DNA from: Paragordius varius
Taxonomy: Eukaryota; Nematomorpha
Reading direction: 5' to 3'
Assembly: GCA_964247055.1 (NCBI GenBank)
Contig: OZ176053.1
Location: 2,976,001 to 3,040,000 of the forward strand
DNA length: 64,000 bases
A program made the translations under genes and the position numbers. Shown here in pieces: positions 35,783 through 49,000 of this stretch; within the stretch, counting starts at the first letter, position 1; the number at the start of each line of letters is the position of its first letter. The notes under the pieces are model-generated. The model did not search any database, had not been told where the DNA came from, and saw only the letters and a list, made by a program, of their open reading frames with translations.

Positions 35783-36850
35783 AAGTCCACAGAAATTGTG
35801 TCTTTGAGACAATTTTCCGGAAAACTTGTGGGACTATTTAATTTCGAATATGATTTTTTTTACTTTTTTTCTATTGCGCCGAACATAGTCAACTCGCTTT
35901 TTTAATTTAGGCCCTCTTTTCACCCGCTCCCCCGGTAAAATGCCATTTTTTCCAAAAAACGTCCACAAAAATATTTTTGAATCTATTTTTCGCCCAAGGT
36001 ATGAGACCGTAGAAATTTGATAATTCCAGGTATTCCCTGTTAAAAGGCAAAAAATTTAGCAGTGCATTTTTATATGGCTGCTGGGTAAGATACCCCCTAA
36101 AAACTGCCCCATCATATCGAAATAGCGTGCCTTTGGGACTAAATTTCAAAAAACTTATCAGGCCATATGAGTTCAATAAGGGCTTGAAATATTACCCGTA
36201 AAAAAGGAAAAATTTACGTAGAGCGGTTATTAAAATACCCCTTAATTAGCCCCTTGCCCTGAAAAATGCGCCACCATAGAATTACATTTTGGTAGGCCAT
36301 TTTTTTCAAAATCCCACGAGAGCACTTGGAATCAATCATGATTTTAGGTATTCTCCATAAAAGGCAAAAAGTTTAATCAAGCGTGTATCAACCTCTCTTA
36401 AACTGTGTTACCATACGGAAATTGCGTTGTTTAGGAGTTAATTTTCAGAAAACTTATCAGTCATATAGCTTTAATAAGGGCCTAAAATGTTACCCGTAAA
36501 AAGGTAAAAATTTAAGTCGAGCGGTTTTTTATATTAGCCGTTAATTAGGTCCTTTACGCCCTGAAAAATGCGCCATCATTGAACTCTAATTTAGTTTTAA
36601 AGCCATTTTTCCAAAAACTATCAAGAACATATAGAATGAATGATGATTCCAGGTGTTCCCCTATAAAGGCAAATAAATTTATCGAACTTTTTTATATTTG
36701 CCTCTGAGGCTACCCCCCTACAACCGCGCCACCATATTGATACAGCATGACTTTGGAGGCAAATTTTAAAAAACTAATTAAGCCATATGAGTTCAAGAAG
36801 GGCTTGAAATATAACCCGTAAAAAGGCAAAAATTTAGAGATTTACGCTAG
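35783..36850 (+). mobile_element. Helitron-like family C element, block 2 (5' truncated)
   Basis: Same array and 3' end as 12752-15291: monomer boxes at about 36112, 36267, 36405, 36567 and 36726, ending GATTTACGCTAG before T. The 3' hairpin is damaged. The flank after T (TATTAATACTTAAATA) matches block 1, so both are one ancestral insertion. Confidence 0.5.
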
Positions 36851-38038
36851 TTATTAATACTTAAATACAAATCATGTAAATTTGGAAAAATCATAATTCT
36901 AAGATACTCTGGTACATAGAAACCTAAAAATCCAGCCAAGGTTGTTTTATCTAAATATTGAAGCTTCTAGTAATACTTTTTAAGATAATATTAAAAGTTT
37001 TTATAATTTTAATTGATATCTATTGTAAATAGTAGGTAGTAAAAGCAAAAGTATTTTATTTAATAGTAAATAACCTAGTTTTAGCATTTACTTGGTTTTT
37101 TTAACATATCCTGTATAATTAATTGATACGTCATTATGATGTTATAATTTCGCATAATTAAAATATAAGTATTCACTTCCTGGTATTACTTTCATATCTA
37201 AATCAATTGAATATAAATTAGTAAATGCTAATAAATGACAAATATGATTGAGCTAAGTAAGGGTCGGTTAAATAAAAACCAATTATTACCCTGTAAATAC
37301 AAATTTATTTAATTATGCATAAAAAAGGGATGATTTGTGATTGATATTTTTAACTAAGAATCATAAGATACAATCCGTTCAACTTTACACAACCTCTTCG
37401 TAAAACATAAGACTCGGTGTCATTTTATAAAAAAATCTTTTCCTCAAGTTTGTCAATAATGACTTAAAACGCTTATATATAAAAAGGATAGAGTAAGATC
37501 TCATACTTATATTTTTTATATTTTAACATATAAACCTTAAAATCTCAAAAATTTTGCTAAAATTTATATTACAAATTATTTTACTAATAAACTTTGTGCG
37601 CGCATTTGGTAAATGGAATTTTTCTTTGTATATTAAAAGGATGAAGGGGATTTTACGAAGGTTCATCCCGATTTTAAACATCCAAAATTAATTTTTTCCT
37701 ACACATTAGCTCTTTAATGCGCTCATAATGTAATATTGCATTGTGCTCATTAGTATTTGATTATATTAAGATGTTACCTAAGTTAGTTACCAATACCATT
37801 CTGAACAATTTATTATTAGTCATGGATTTCTGATTTATATGGTTTATAAAATAGTATAAGAATAACCATTTCGCATTCGTAATTTCCATCGAATTAATTT
37901 AAAAGATATTTCCTAATAACAACTTATCTTTCCAATTATCCTAATTTTAAATTACGCTATGTCTATAATTGTCGTTTTTACTGCCAAAATCCGATTCTGA
38001 CTTCATAACAATTTCCTTTGGCATCGTTATTGGTTATA
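36851..38038. other. Duplicated non-coding sequence, block 2
   Basis: Paralog of 15292-16170 up to about 37740, with a roughly 105-bp insertion near 37030-37137 absent from block 1. From about 37745 to 38038 the sequence is private to block 2 and not recognised. Confidence 0.45.
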
Positions 38039-38042
38039 TTAA

Positions 38043-38579
38043 CACTTAGCAAATTAGGGCATCTAAAGACTCCAGATTATATTTAGGATATTTAAAAAAA
38101 TTCTGAAATATAAGGGTTTAATTTATATTTCTGCTTCACTCTTAATAAAAACTATTTAAATAAGCCAAATATCTAAAAATTTGGATTTAAAAAAACAGTT
38201 CTATATGAAACTAATACTCCATTTTCATACAACATTTTTGCAAAATATCCTATTTATTTGTTAACGCTAAAATAAAAGGTAAATTTTTAAGTGAATCACT
38301 TCTAACATGTATATAAACAGGTAAGTGGTTAATATTGCATTATTTTATAATTACCTATTTACACATGTCATGTTGACTATATTTTATTAAGATTTATTCA
38401 AATAATAATTTATATAAATTTTTTTCAAATATCCTACATTATATTTCGGTGCATCGATGTTATGCTAGTGTAAACTTTTGCTACTTAAATTTCCATATTT
38501 TTAGAAATATGGGATTTTAAGCAGGCCTGGGGTCGCTAATTTTAATCGGAACAATAAAATGAATGGTTGTATCCAAGTG
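38043..38579. mobile_element. Family A MITE, degraded (block 2)
   Basis: TTAA 38039-38042 and TTAA 38580-38583 flank CACTTAGC... and ...TATCCAAGTG. Internal family A marks are present but eroded. The matching place in block 1 (near 16175) has no element. Confidence 0.65.
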
Positions 38580-38583
38580 TTAA

Positions 38584-38986
38584 TAGCAGATTACACACAA
38601 ATGATTAATCCCATATGTTTTTTGTAAAAAATACTGGGCATTGATTATTTATATTAAAATTAATTTTAACATATTATATTCGTTCTCTTTAATATTAACA
38701 CAATTGATTATATGTTTTATTTTTCTATTTTTATCAGAGGCTAAAAAATCTGGCAATATTTAAATTTGTCATTGTATTTTGACTCATAATGTATATAACA
38801 ACATATTTCCTGTAAAATTGCCGCGCAAAACATTTATCCCTTAATTTACATATATTATATGACTTTTTTTATAAATATAACCAATCTGTAATATTTATTT
38901 TATTAATATTATTGGATCATATTAAAAAAGTATAGTTATATTAAAATATTAGGTAATATTCGACGGTAAAATCGTTCAAAATATTA
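38584..38986. other. Duplicated 3' flank of gene C
   Basis: Matches parts of 16180-16277 and 18640-18895 joined together, that is, block 1 without its Helitron. No gene or element of its own is visible. Confidence 0.5.
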
Positions 38987-38990
38987 TTAA

Positions 38991-39564
38991 CACTTCGATT
39001 CAAATTGGGGTATCTAAATACCCCAGATTAAATTTAAATCAATATTTTTAAAAAGCTACTGAAGGAAACGGTCCCAATTTAAAATTATGCTTCTATCCTA
39101 AAAAAATTTAATAAATATGCCAAAATTTCTAAATAAAATTTTGTTTTGAAAAAAAGTTCCATGTCAAACTACTTCGACGCCATTTTTATTTTACAAAATT
39201 TTTGCAAAATATCGTCTTTATTTAATTTTAAGGGTAAAATTAAAGCAAATTTTTTATTTATATTACATCTAACATTTATAAAGCTAGACAAAGCGGTTTA
39301 TTTTTTATTATTTTTTATTTTACCATTTCACACATGTTACGTTGACAAAATTTTTACCTTTCGGTTTTAGCTTAAAATAAGTATTATCAAGTTTGTATAA
39401 AATTTTTTATATATTTCGGTTTATTAACGTTATATAAGTGCAAAATTTTGCCATGGTTTCGATTCCTTCCATACTTTTTAAAGTATTTGATCTTAAACAG
39501 GCCTGGGGTATCCAACTACCCCAATTTGCATTGAAGGATAAAATGAGTGTGTTGTATCCAAGTG
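38991..39564. mobile_element. Family A TTAA MITE with empty site in block 1
   Basis: Flanked by TTAA 38987-38990 and TTAA 39565-39568; ends CACTTCGATTCAAATTGGGG and ...TATCCAAGTG. Block 1 at about 18885-18895 reads through without it. 574 bp, one of the best preserved copies. Confidence 0.8.
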
Positions 39565-39623
39565 TTAATTTAATTTATTTAGCATAATTAATTGTTTGTA
39601 TCATAGCACTTCATTAAATAATA

Positions 39624-42600
39624 TTTTTTTTTTTTTTTTTTTTTCATGCATGAAACCATGTGATTGAAAGCGGGAGGATATTCAAGGATAGTATTTTTTA
39701 TTATATACTATAAATATATTTAAAAAATAGGTTTCCTTTTAGTAATTATTAATCTTTTTCTTTGTTTTGTAGAGTTTTTATTTTATTTGTATGCTAAGTA
39801 TGTAATTTAAAGAGTAACATAATTCTTAAGTCATCAAAAATCATTGTTATACAGATCTCTCTCTTTTTTTTTTCTCTACTCCTTGGTGCCTAATTATTTT
39901 ATTTTTACAAGCCTAGCCATAATTTCTTTATATTTTTTCCTTTATGATTGCCAGATAGAGCAAAATATCAATATTTATAATTTATCCAAATTAACAACAT
40001 TTATAAAGATTACTCTTTAATTTTAATTATTCTAGATATTTATTTTTGTAAAGAGGGTAAGTGAGAGGGAAGGCAATGGCAAACCACCCTCGTTTATTAC
40101 TGCCAAAAAATAGTTTTACTAAATGAACTTAACAAGAATTTTCAAAGTTGGATGCTGGAATGTACGTTCCTTAACATCAACCAAACAAGTGATAATTGAA
40201 AAGGAAATGGAAAGATTGAACATAGATATACTGGGTCTAACGGAAACCAAGCAAAAAGGTAGCGCGAAAGTACAAAACGAAAATTATACATTGTTAAGAT
40301 CGGGGAGAGATGACCAGAAATCTGAAGGCGTTGCAGTATTAATAAAAAACAAATTAAATAAAAGTCTCATTAGTTATACACCATATACACCCAGAATCAT
40401 GAGTATTAGGCTGAATGCCAAGCCACTTAAATTCACATACATAGTAGTCTATGCTCCTACGTCAAACGCTCCCAAAGAAGACATAGAGGACTTTTATGCA
40501 ACGTTGCAAATAGTTTTGGATGAAACGAAGAAAGGAGATATGATTATCATAGGAGGGGATTGGAACAGCAAAGTGGGTAGAGGTAGAGTAGATCAAATAG
40601 TCGGACCATATGGATTGGGGGAACGAAACGAGGCCGGGGAAGCACTGATCAATTTTTGTCAAGAAAATGAGATGATGATAACCAACACATGGTTTCCACA
40701 ACACAATAGGAGGTTATACACATGGACCTCTCCATGTGGTAAATATAAGAATCAAATTGATTACATAATGTGCCCTCAAAAATGGTAAAGCTCTATAATT
40801 GATACCAAAACAAGCAAAAGCAGCGATTGCTCTAGCGATCATGAGCTTTTAATAACCAAAATCAAACTTAAAATAATTAAAAATAAGGTTAAACAGATAT
40901 ACAGATATGACACTCGGAACATTCCAAATAGTTTTAGAACAGAAACCAAAGATAGATTAGAAAGATTGGACAATGGATGTAGCTCAGAACAATTATGGGG
41001 AACGATAAAAAATGTTGTTAATGAAGTGGCAAAAGAAAAAGTGCAGAGAGTAAAGAGGAAAGATAACAAATGGATCTCAGAAAAGAGTATAGAGATAGCA
41101 GAAAAGAGGAGAAAAGCTAAATCAAGAGGTGATAATAAAATGGTAAAATTATATAACAAAGAATTTCAACGACAAACAAGGAAGGATTACGAAGATTTTC
41201 TTAATAAACAATGTCTGGAAGTGGAATTAAATAACAAAAAAGGATTAATGCAACCAATGTTCCAGAAACTGAAGCAAATGACTCATAAACCTTTTATATC
41301 ATCACAAAAGATTAAAAAAGAGAATGGCACCATATTGTGCAAACAAACAGAAGTACGAGAAAGATGGAAGGAATACACCCAAAAACTCTATCAGGCTCCT
41401 CAAACAAAGGTGTTGCAATTAAAAGAAGAAGAACGTGATCCAGATATATTAAGAGAGGAGGTTGAATTAGCCTTAAAACAAATTCCTAACAACAAAGCGA
41501 CGGGATTAGACAATATCCCAATAGAGTTCATAAAAGCTATTCCCGTTGAAAAGTTACACCAGCTATGTCAAAAGGTGTGGGAAACATGTGAGTGGCCAAA
41601 CGATTGGGCATCATCTGTATATCTCCCAATATATAAAAAAGGAGATGTACTCCAATGCGAGAATTATCGGAACATATCTCTTATTAGCCACGCTAGTAAG
41701 GTCTTACTAAAAGTAATACAAAACAGAATGCACAGTATCATACAGACAGAAATACCAGAAAATCAAGCTGGATTTATGAAGGGAAAAAGCACAAGAGACC
41801 ATATCTCAAACATGAGAAGGATAATGACATCAAAAGAGTTTCAGAAAGAATAATACATGTGTTTTATTGATTACAGACAAGCCTTCGATTCGATTAATTA
41901 TGACTCCTTGTGGGAAACATTAAAGTTAGTAGGGGTATCGTCTCACTTAATAAGATTGATCTCTCTGTATGTAAAACAAAGAGCGATTATTAGAACACCA
42001 GCGGGGGACACAGACGAAATACCAATCTTGAAAGGAGTCAGACAAGGGTGTTGCTTATCCCCTTATCTGTTCAATATGTGCACAGAAATGATAATGAGGA
42101 AGTTGGATGGTAAAAATATAGGAGTAAGAATAGGAGGGAGAACAATCAATAATTTAAGGTTTGCAGACGATACCACTCTTATAGCTGAAAGTGCAAATGA
42201 TTTGAAGGAATTGATTGAAGAGATTCGAAAGGAAAGTTTGAGGTATGGTCTTAGGCTTAATCCTAACAAAACCAAAATATTATGTACAGGAAAAAAGCCT
42301 ACAATTATAATAGAAGGAGTAGAAATAGAAATAGTTAAACAGTTAACGTTTTTGGGCGCAATAATTTCAGAGGATGGGTCTTCAACTCCTGACATCAGAA
42401 AGAGAATAGGATTGGGTAGAGAAGCGATGACCAAATTAATAAAGATTTGGAAAAACAAAAGCGTAGGAGTTGAAACCAAAAAAAGATTACTCTACTGTTT
42501 CGTTCTCCCGGTCACCACATATGGATGTGAGAGTTGGACCCTCAAAAAAAGGGACAAAGAAAGGCTCATGGCTTTTGAAAGGAGCTGCTGGCGTAGGATG

Positions 42601-42936
42601 CTAGGATACACCTGGAAGGATAAAATTAAGAATGAAAGTCTAACTACAGAAATAAAACCTAAAACAAACATCATGGAGATAATTCTAAAAAGAAAGTTAA
42701 CATATTTTGGTCATGTCATGCGATCGAATTCTCTGGAGAAAGATACAATGTTTGGGAAGGTAGAAGGGCAAAGGAAACGAGGCCGACCACCGATGAGGTG
42801 GTTGGATATGATAAAAGAAGAGACCAAAATGACACTGAAAGAGCTCAATATAGCGGTTAAAGATAGAAAAAAATGGAAAGAAATAGTTAAAACTATATCC
42901 AAAAAGTCGTTTACGACTTAGGAAAAACCAACCAAC
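39624..42936 (+). mobile_element. RTE-clade LINE, nearly full length
   Basis: About 3.3 kb: a T-run and a 5' UTR of about 500 bp, one long frame (40123-42921), and a short 3' UTR ending GGAAAAACCAACCAAC. The single EN-RT frame, C-terminal zinc-less tail and microsatellite 3' end are typical of RTE/BovB-type elements. The paralogous place in block 1 (near 18940) is empty, so it inserted after the duplication. The 28533 fragment is nearly identical, so the family was recently active. The 5' limit is set by comparison with the empty site and is good to about 15 bp. Confidence 0.88.
40123..42921 (+). pseudogene. RTE endonuclease-reverse transcriptase ORF, two in-frame stops
   Basis: One continuous frame of 932 codons, broken only by TAA at 40786 and TAA at 41851; no frameshift. 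The N-terminal APE-like endonuclease has GCWNVRSL, TETK, YAPTS, GGDWNSKVG and NQIDYIM. The reverse transcriptase has NNKATGLDNIP, YRNISLI, FIDYRQAFDSI, GVRQGCCLSPYLFN and the catalytic FADD. The C-terminal part has YGCESW, KLTYFGHVMR and GRPPMRWLDMI, typical of RTE. Both enzymes look complete apart from the two stops. Confidence 0.92.
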
Positions 42937-43008
42937 AAAAAAATATTTGCTATTGTTCAGAAGCATCTATTAAATTATGTTATATCTCTTTGATGATTTG
43001 ATATATCG

Positions 43009-46000
43009 CTAACATGTCGATATAATAAAGGCCACATAATTATTTTCACTCAGAGTTTCCAAAATCAGATTATCCTTTGTTGTCATGTTTAGTAGGAATT
43101 TCTCTTGATATTGAATATCAGGCAGTGATATTAAATGATCCTTCACGTTAACGTCAATCGAATTATGGTCCTATTTATTATAGACATATATATATATACA
43201 TAAAATGGTGTTTTTTCAAGTTATAGTTTAATTAAAAATTTGGACTAAAGTTCAAATAAATCAATCATGTTACAACCTTTTAAGAAACCATAAAATATTT
43301 TTAAAAACAAAAAAATATAATATTATGTAAAATGTTTGAAATTAGTTTAGGTAGATAGGTAACTCCTTAGGTCGAGTTTGACCCCTTGGAAAATGACAAG
43401 TTCTCTCCACTTGTCTATTTCTTATGCTATTTCTTTCAATTCCTTTATACATCTACCAGATCAGTATCCAGCCATCTTAACATCGGTCTTCCTTTTATTT
43501 CTTTTCCCTTCAACTTTTCCAAAAATTAAATCCTTCTCCTGAGGTGTATTTCTTAAAATGTGACCAATGTACGTAAACTTTCTTTTTATTAGAGCCATTA
43601 AATGACTCTCAATATTTCATTTTTTTCTTATTGTTTCATTCTTAACCTTGTCAGACCATCTAATATTCAACATTATCCTCCAACACCACATTTCAAATGC
43701 TGCATTCCTTTTTTTATCATTCTGTTTTAGTGTCCAACTTTCGGCAGCATAAGTTGCTACCGGGAAAACCATGCATTTCATTATTTGGTCAACTTGTTCG
43801 CAGCCGACTTCCCTAATGCTATGCGGATTTTGATACCTGGCTTTGAGGAGCCGTTTTTATCTATTAGAGAGCCAAGCATAGGATTTCATTTACTACTTCT
43901 AATGGGGTGTCGTCTATGGTTATATTAGGTTTATTTTCTAATAAACTCATAATTTTGGTTTTCTTAGGATTGAGGTTCAATCCATATCTTATGCTTTCTT
44001 CTCTTACTAACCTTATCATATTCTCTAATCTTTCTACATTATCCGCGATCAGAGTCGTGTCATCTGCGAATCTTAGATTGTTAAATCCTTCTCCCTGCTA
44101 TCCTTAGGCTTTCAGTCGCTTCATCTAATTTTGTCATGATCATTTCATCACTTGGTGTAGTCTGTTCAGGAAAATCTTCAATAAATTTTGCTTGCATGAC
44201 TAATGAGAGCTATCTTTCTATAGTTCTAGCAATTTAATTTTTCTCCCTTTTTAAAGACTGGGATAAACAGTGAGGTTTGCCAGTCTTTTGGCCAACCTGA
44301 CTTCCATACTTCCTGACACAATCTATGTATAACTGATATCGACACTCTTATTAATTCCAAGGGAATATTACACTAGTCGACAAATTTGGACATTTTTGAG
44401 CACCACCACTCAAACTTTTAAATTATGACTAATTTCAGTTTAAAACCGAATGTGAAAGAATTTTTGATCCCGCCAATCAGAGTTTTGAAATATTATAGGT
44501 TTTTCAATTTTTCAAAAAAAAGAGAAAATCAAGAGAAAATTAAATATAACTTTATAATAAAATGTTATTATATTATAAACTTAATATCATTTAATAAAGC
44601 GTTATAAACTCTATCTTTTGAATATAAATAGGTCATTTAAATATCAGAGAGGAAAAATAGTACGGACTTAAACGTCAAAATTTAGTCTTTTTCTTTCAAG
44701 TGAATTTTTAATACGTATAAAAATTTTTTAAAAAAATACTAAAAAAGGCATTCTATGGTTTAAACCTTCGGTTTTTAGATAGGCTATATTTTTTTTGTTA
44801 GTTTTCGTTCTTTCGAGTACTTATTAGGCTTTTTTTCTTGCGTTGGTTCTTACAAAAAATCCTTATTTATACCTAGTGGATATACTTTATTTATTTAAAT
44901 TATTGGTTGTTTTGTATTTTTAATTTCAGATGGATGTTGTGTAGCCACTTTTAGTAGAATTTACTATTATGGGATTGGACCATTTGTATTTTAATCTTTT
45001 TAATTGTAGAATTTATCTAACTTTATTCTGTGAATTGGTTAATTTGACATGTCAATTTGCCTGGATGCTTTCTCTCTTATCAGGTTTTACGATTACTTAT
45101 TGTTATCTTTGCCATATCTGGCATAATTGGATCGCTTGGGGGATATGCAGAGCTTGTGCAGCCGCCCGGATCTATCACACTATACATAAGCCCCTTTTAG
45201 ATTTTTAATACTTTGGCTCTTAGCTTGTTTAGTATCTTAATTAATGCCTAGAATTTTGTATGCATGGAATATTACTTTTATCGACTTGTTCGTTTGAATA
45301 TTTAAACATATGTACACGAGGAATGATTGTTATTTTTAAATTAAATACAAATTTAAAAATTAAATTCCGGAAAAATCCTATTGGTGGCCTCAATTTTCTT
45401 TTTTGTTTTGGCCTTTCCATGCCATTAGGTATCAGAAAATGCAAAATAATGGGGTGGTGCAAAACCTTGTTGAGCAGTGTTATCTATTCCCGAGGCTTTC
45501 CTTATTGGTATCGATTTTAAAGCTTTTACCACCTCTACTTCCAGTATAGTATACATAACTCATCATCCCCAATCCCATATATTTGTCTATCGTTTGCACC
45601 TGGGTCCGCATTATATAGCTGTTTGGTGTAATTTCCCATCTTTGTTTAATTTCTATTTCCGTCGTCAGGATTCTTCCATCATTATCCTAAATTTTAATGT
45701 TTGGAAGTTGGTATTGATTTGTTACTTTTCTGATGGTTTGGAGGCTTACTTAAGCCTTTTCCTCAATGGTCGAGCATTGTTCGTTCCAATATTCCTCCAG
45801 GTCCTTCCTTTTCTGTCTCTGGAGTCTTGAATTTAATTTTTTAACCATATCTATTTCTCCTCTTTTCTTAGCTCTTCTTCTTTCTTCAATTATTTTTATG
45901 CTGTCATCCGATTTTATATGATGTTTTTTTCTTTGGTGAATATTTTTGGGCTGTTTCGTGAATTATTGTTTTTATGCTATTCCTTTGGTTTTCTGAGATA

Positions 46001-49000
46001 TTATCTTTTGTAGCTAGTAATAACTATTGTTTACCTCTATTTTATATTCTAAAGAAATTTGTTTAACATTGTATTTGTGTTCTTTTTTATTCTTCCGGGT
46101 TTTTAACATGTGCGTTTTAATTGTTGTTAATAGTTGATGATCGCTTGAGCAGTCAAACTTTTCTTGGTTTTAGCATTTGTGAAGAACTTTTTCCATTTTT
46201 GTTGTCCTATAAAATAATCTATATGGTTTTTGATTTTCCCACAAGGGGTCTAGATGTATGACCGTCTTTTACGTCGATTATATCATGTATTCACAACAAA
46301 CAGTTGATTAATCATACAGAATTCTATCCATCGTTCACCAGCTTCGTTCCTTTTGCCTAATCCTTGTTTTCCCACTATCATGTCATACTCTTGATTACCA
46401 ACCTTACTATTCCAATAACCACCTATTATAATCATATCCTTTTTAGGTACAGAGTTTAATAAGTCTTGGAGCTGTTCGCAATATGCAACTATTTTTTCTT
46501 GTTCGGAGTCCGCTGTAGGGGCACACACAATGATATATGTTAAGTTAAAACGGCTAGCATTAAATCTGATGCTCATGATTCTAGAAATATTTATATTAAA
46601 CGAGTTGATAAATTTATTATATTTTTATTTAATATTACACCAACACCCTTCCTCCTTATTTCATTATGTCCCGACATATAAATACAATTTTCTTCGTTAT
46701 ATAAAACACCATTGCCCTTGTTATGGGTTTCGATACCCAAAATGTTTAATTAAATTCTTTGCATATCCTTTCCTAATGGGTCTTTTTTTCTTCATTCCAA
46801 CCCCTGACGTTCCAGTTTCCTATACGTATTTTATCTATCATTTTAATTTTTGGCTTATTTTTATGAACTGGTTTGCCGGGGCTTTGTTCCATACTTAAGG
46901 TGTATGTTTTCCGTCTTTGCAATCTAAGTAATAACTTAAAAGATATTTTAAAAGTAACATTATAAAAAACAACTGAACCTTATCATATATAGCAGGGGTG
47001 GCCACACTTTTTTTGTCGCGAGCTTTTTTTGGCTTTTTTGTTAAAAAAAGAGTTCGCGATCACCCAGAAATATTTATCAAAAAAACTCAATCAACACTTT
47101 AAATGATGTATATACCTGCTTTACAGATTAGAGTGATTTGTTTAAACCATTTTAAAATTGTAATTTTTTATCTATCAACCAAATACAAAAATAATTTTAA
47201 TTAAAAGACAACGGGTTATTAACTACCTTAATTTTTTAACCAACATAAAACACTTCAAAATATTTATTTATTTTCTATTATATGAAATTTTACAATATAA
47301 AAATTTAAACAATGCATTTGAAATTACAGGGGAGAATACATTATGATACAAAAAATAAAAGAAATAAAAAATAGCATTCCAATTTAGAACCATAATTTGA
47401 ACATAAATAAGAGTACATTAAAATTGTATCAGTTTTAATTCTATCCACATATTTTTTAGTAAATCGGCTTTTTCCTAAGCGAAAATACAACTCGATAAAC
47501 ATCCATATTTAATAAAGAAAAAAATATTTAAAACGCCCGACTGCGAAAAAATTCAGAAAGTTTATCTAAATTAGGTTCAAATGAAGTCAAAGCAATTCTC
47601 AAACATGATTCTAAATGTTTATTAGTTAATTGTGACCTCTGTTTAGTTTTGATAGCATTCATAATTGAAAAAGCCGATTCACATAAATATGTGGATCCAA
47701 AAAAAGAATTGAAGAATGCAGCGGTTTTCCAAATATGGGGGTATTTATCTTTATTTATAAATTTATATATATCTGATCCTAATGATTTTAGATGGATATC
47801 GCATTTAACATTTATTAATTCCTCTTCCAACTCTGCTAAATTTGGTACACCAAGAAAGTGGCTGAGTTTTTGAGCAATATATTCAACATTATTATTATTA
47901 AATGGGCATGATAAAAAATAGCGATGTCTTCAAGTTTATTTATAGATGAAAATCGTTTTTCAAAATCATTAATAAGCAAACCAATATCATCTGCATATTT
48001 TTCAAAAGAGAGATTCTCTATTTTTTCAGACACCGCTGCCAGATTAAAAAAATGTTTTAAATCTCGGTTTTTTAATTGTGTTTCTACTACTGTTAGTGTT
48101 TCCTTAAAAGATTTTAAAGCACCCATCATATCCATTATTGTTTTATCTTTTCCTTGTAATTGGATGTTTAATTTATGCAATTTTTCCGTGATATCGCATA
48201 AAAATGCAAGATCAAGCAGCCAATCTTGATCTTTCAATTCAGGGTATGAAAATTTAGAATTCTCTAAAAAAATTTCTATTTGTGGTAAAAGTTGCCTAAA
48301 TCTAATTAAAAATGCGGCACGACTCAACCACCTTACATCAGTATGTAATAAAAGTTCTCCATATTCCACGCCGCACTCATTTAACAAAATTCGAAATTGG
48401 CGGCGGGACAAGCTTTTTGTTCGAATGGCGTTAACAATTTTAAAACAGGGGTTCATTACATGATGGTATTTTAAAACTTTTGAACATAAAACTTGATTAT
48501 GGATTATACAATGGTAATCAATGAACTTGGGAAATGCACTGTGATTTTTACATAAAGCGATAAAGCCGTTGTTAACGCCAATCATAGCTGGAGCTCCATC
48601 AGTAGTTATAGATGCGAGTTTTACGATGGGAAGTTTCGTATCTGTGATAAATTTATAAAAATCAAAAATATCCTGCCCTCTGGTTCGTTCGTGGAGAGGT
48701 ATTATAGTTAATAATTCCTCCTTTGCAGATAAATCACTAAATATCATACGAATAAAAATGCATAATTGGGCGATTCCAACATAATCGGTGGACTCATCGA
48801 GTTGCAAGGAAAAAAAATACAGTTATTAATATTTTCATGTAAAATTTCATCAAGATTACTAATATCTTCAGCCCTGCGCATAACGATATTTCTCGATAAG
48901 CTTATGCTTTTAATAGCTGTCATAATATTATTTTTGTTATCAAAATTTTCAAATAAAATATCACAAGCGCTAATAAAGGCTTCTTTAAATATTTCACCAT

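Noticed and set aside
44969-45830. Plus-strand ORFs of 79-117 codons
   Set aside because: The first lies in the CACTA-like element and shows no transposase motif; the others are antisense to RTE coding remnants.
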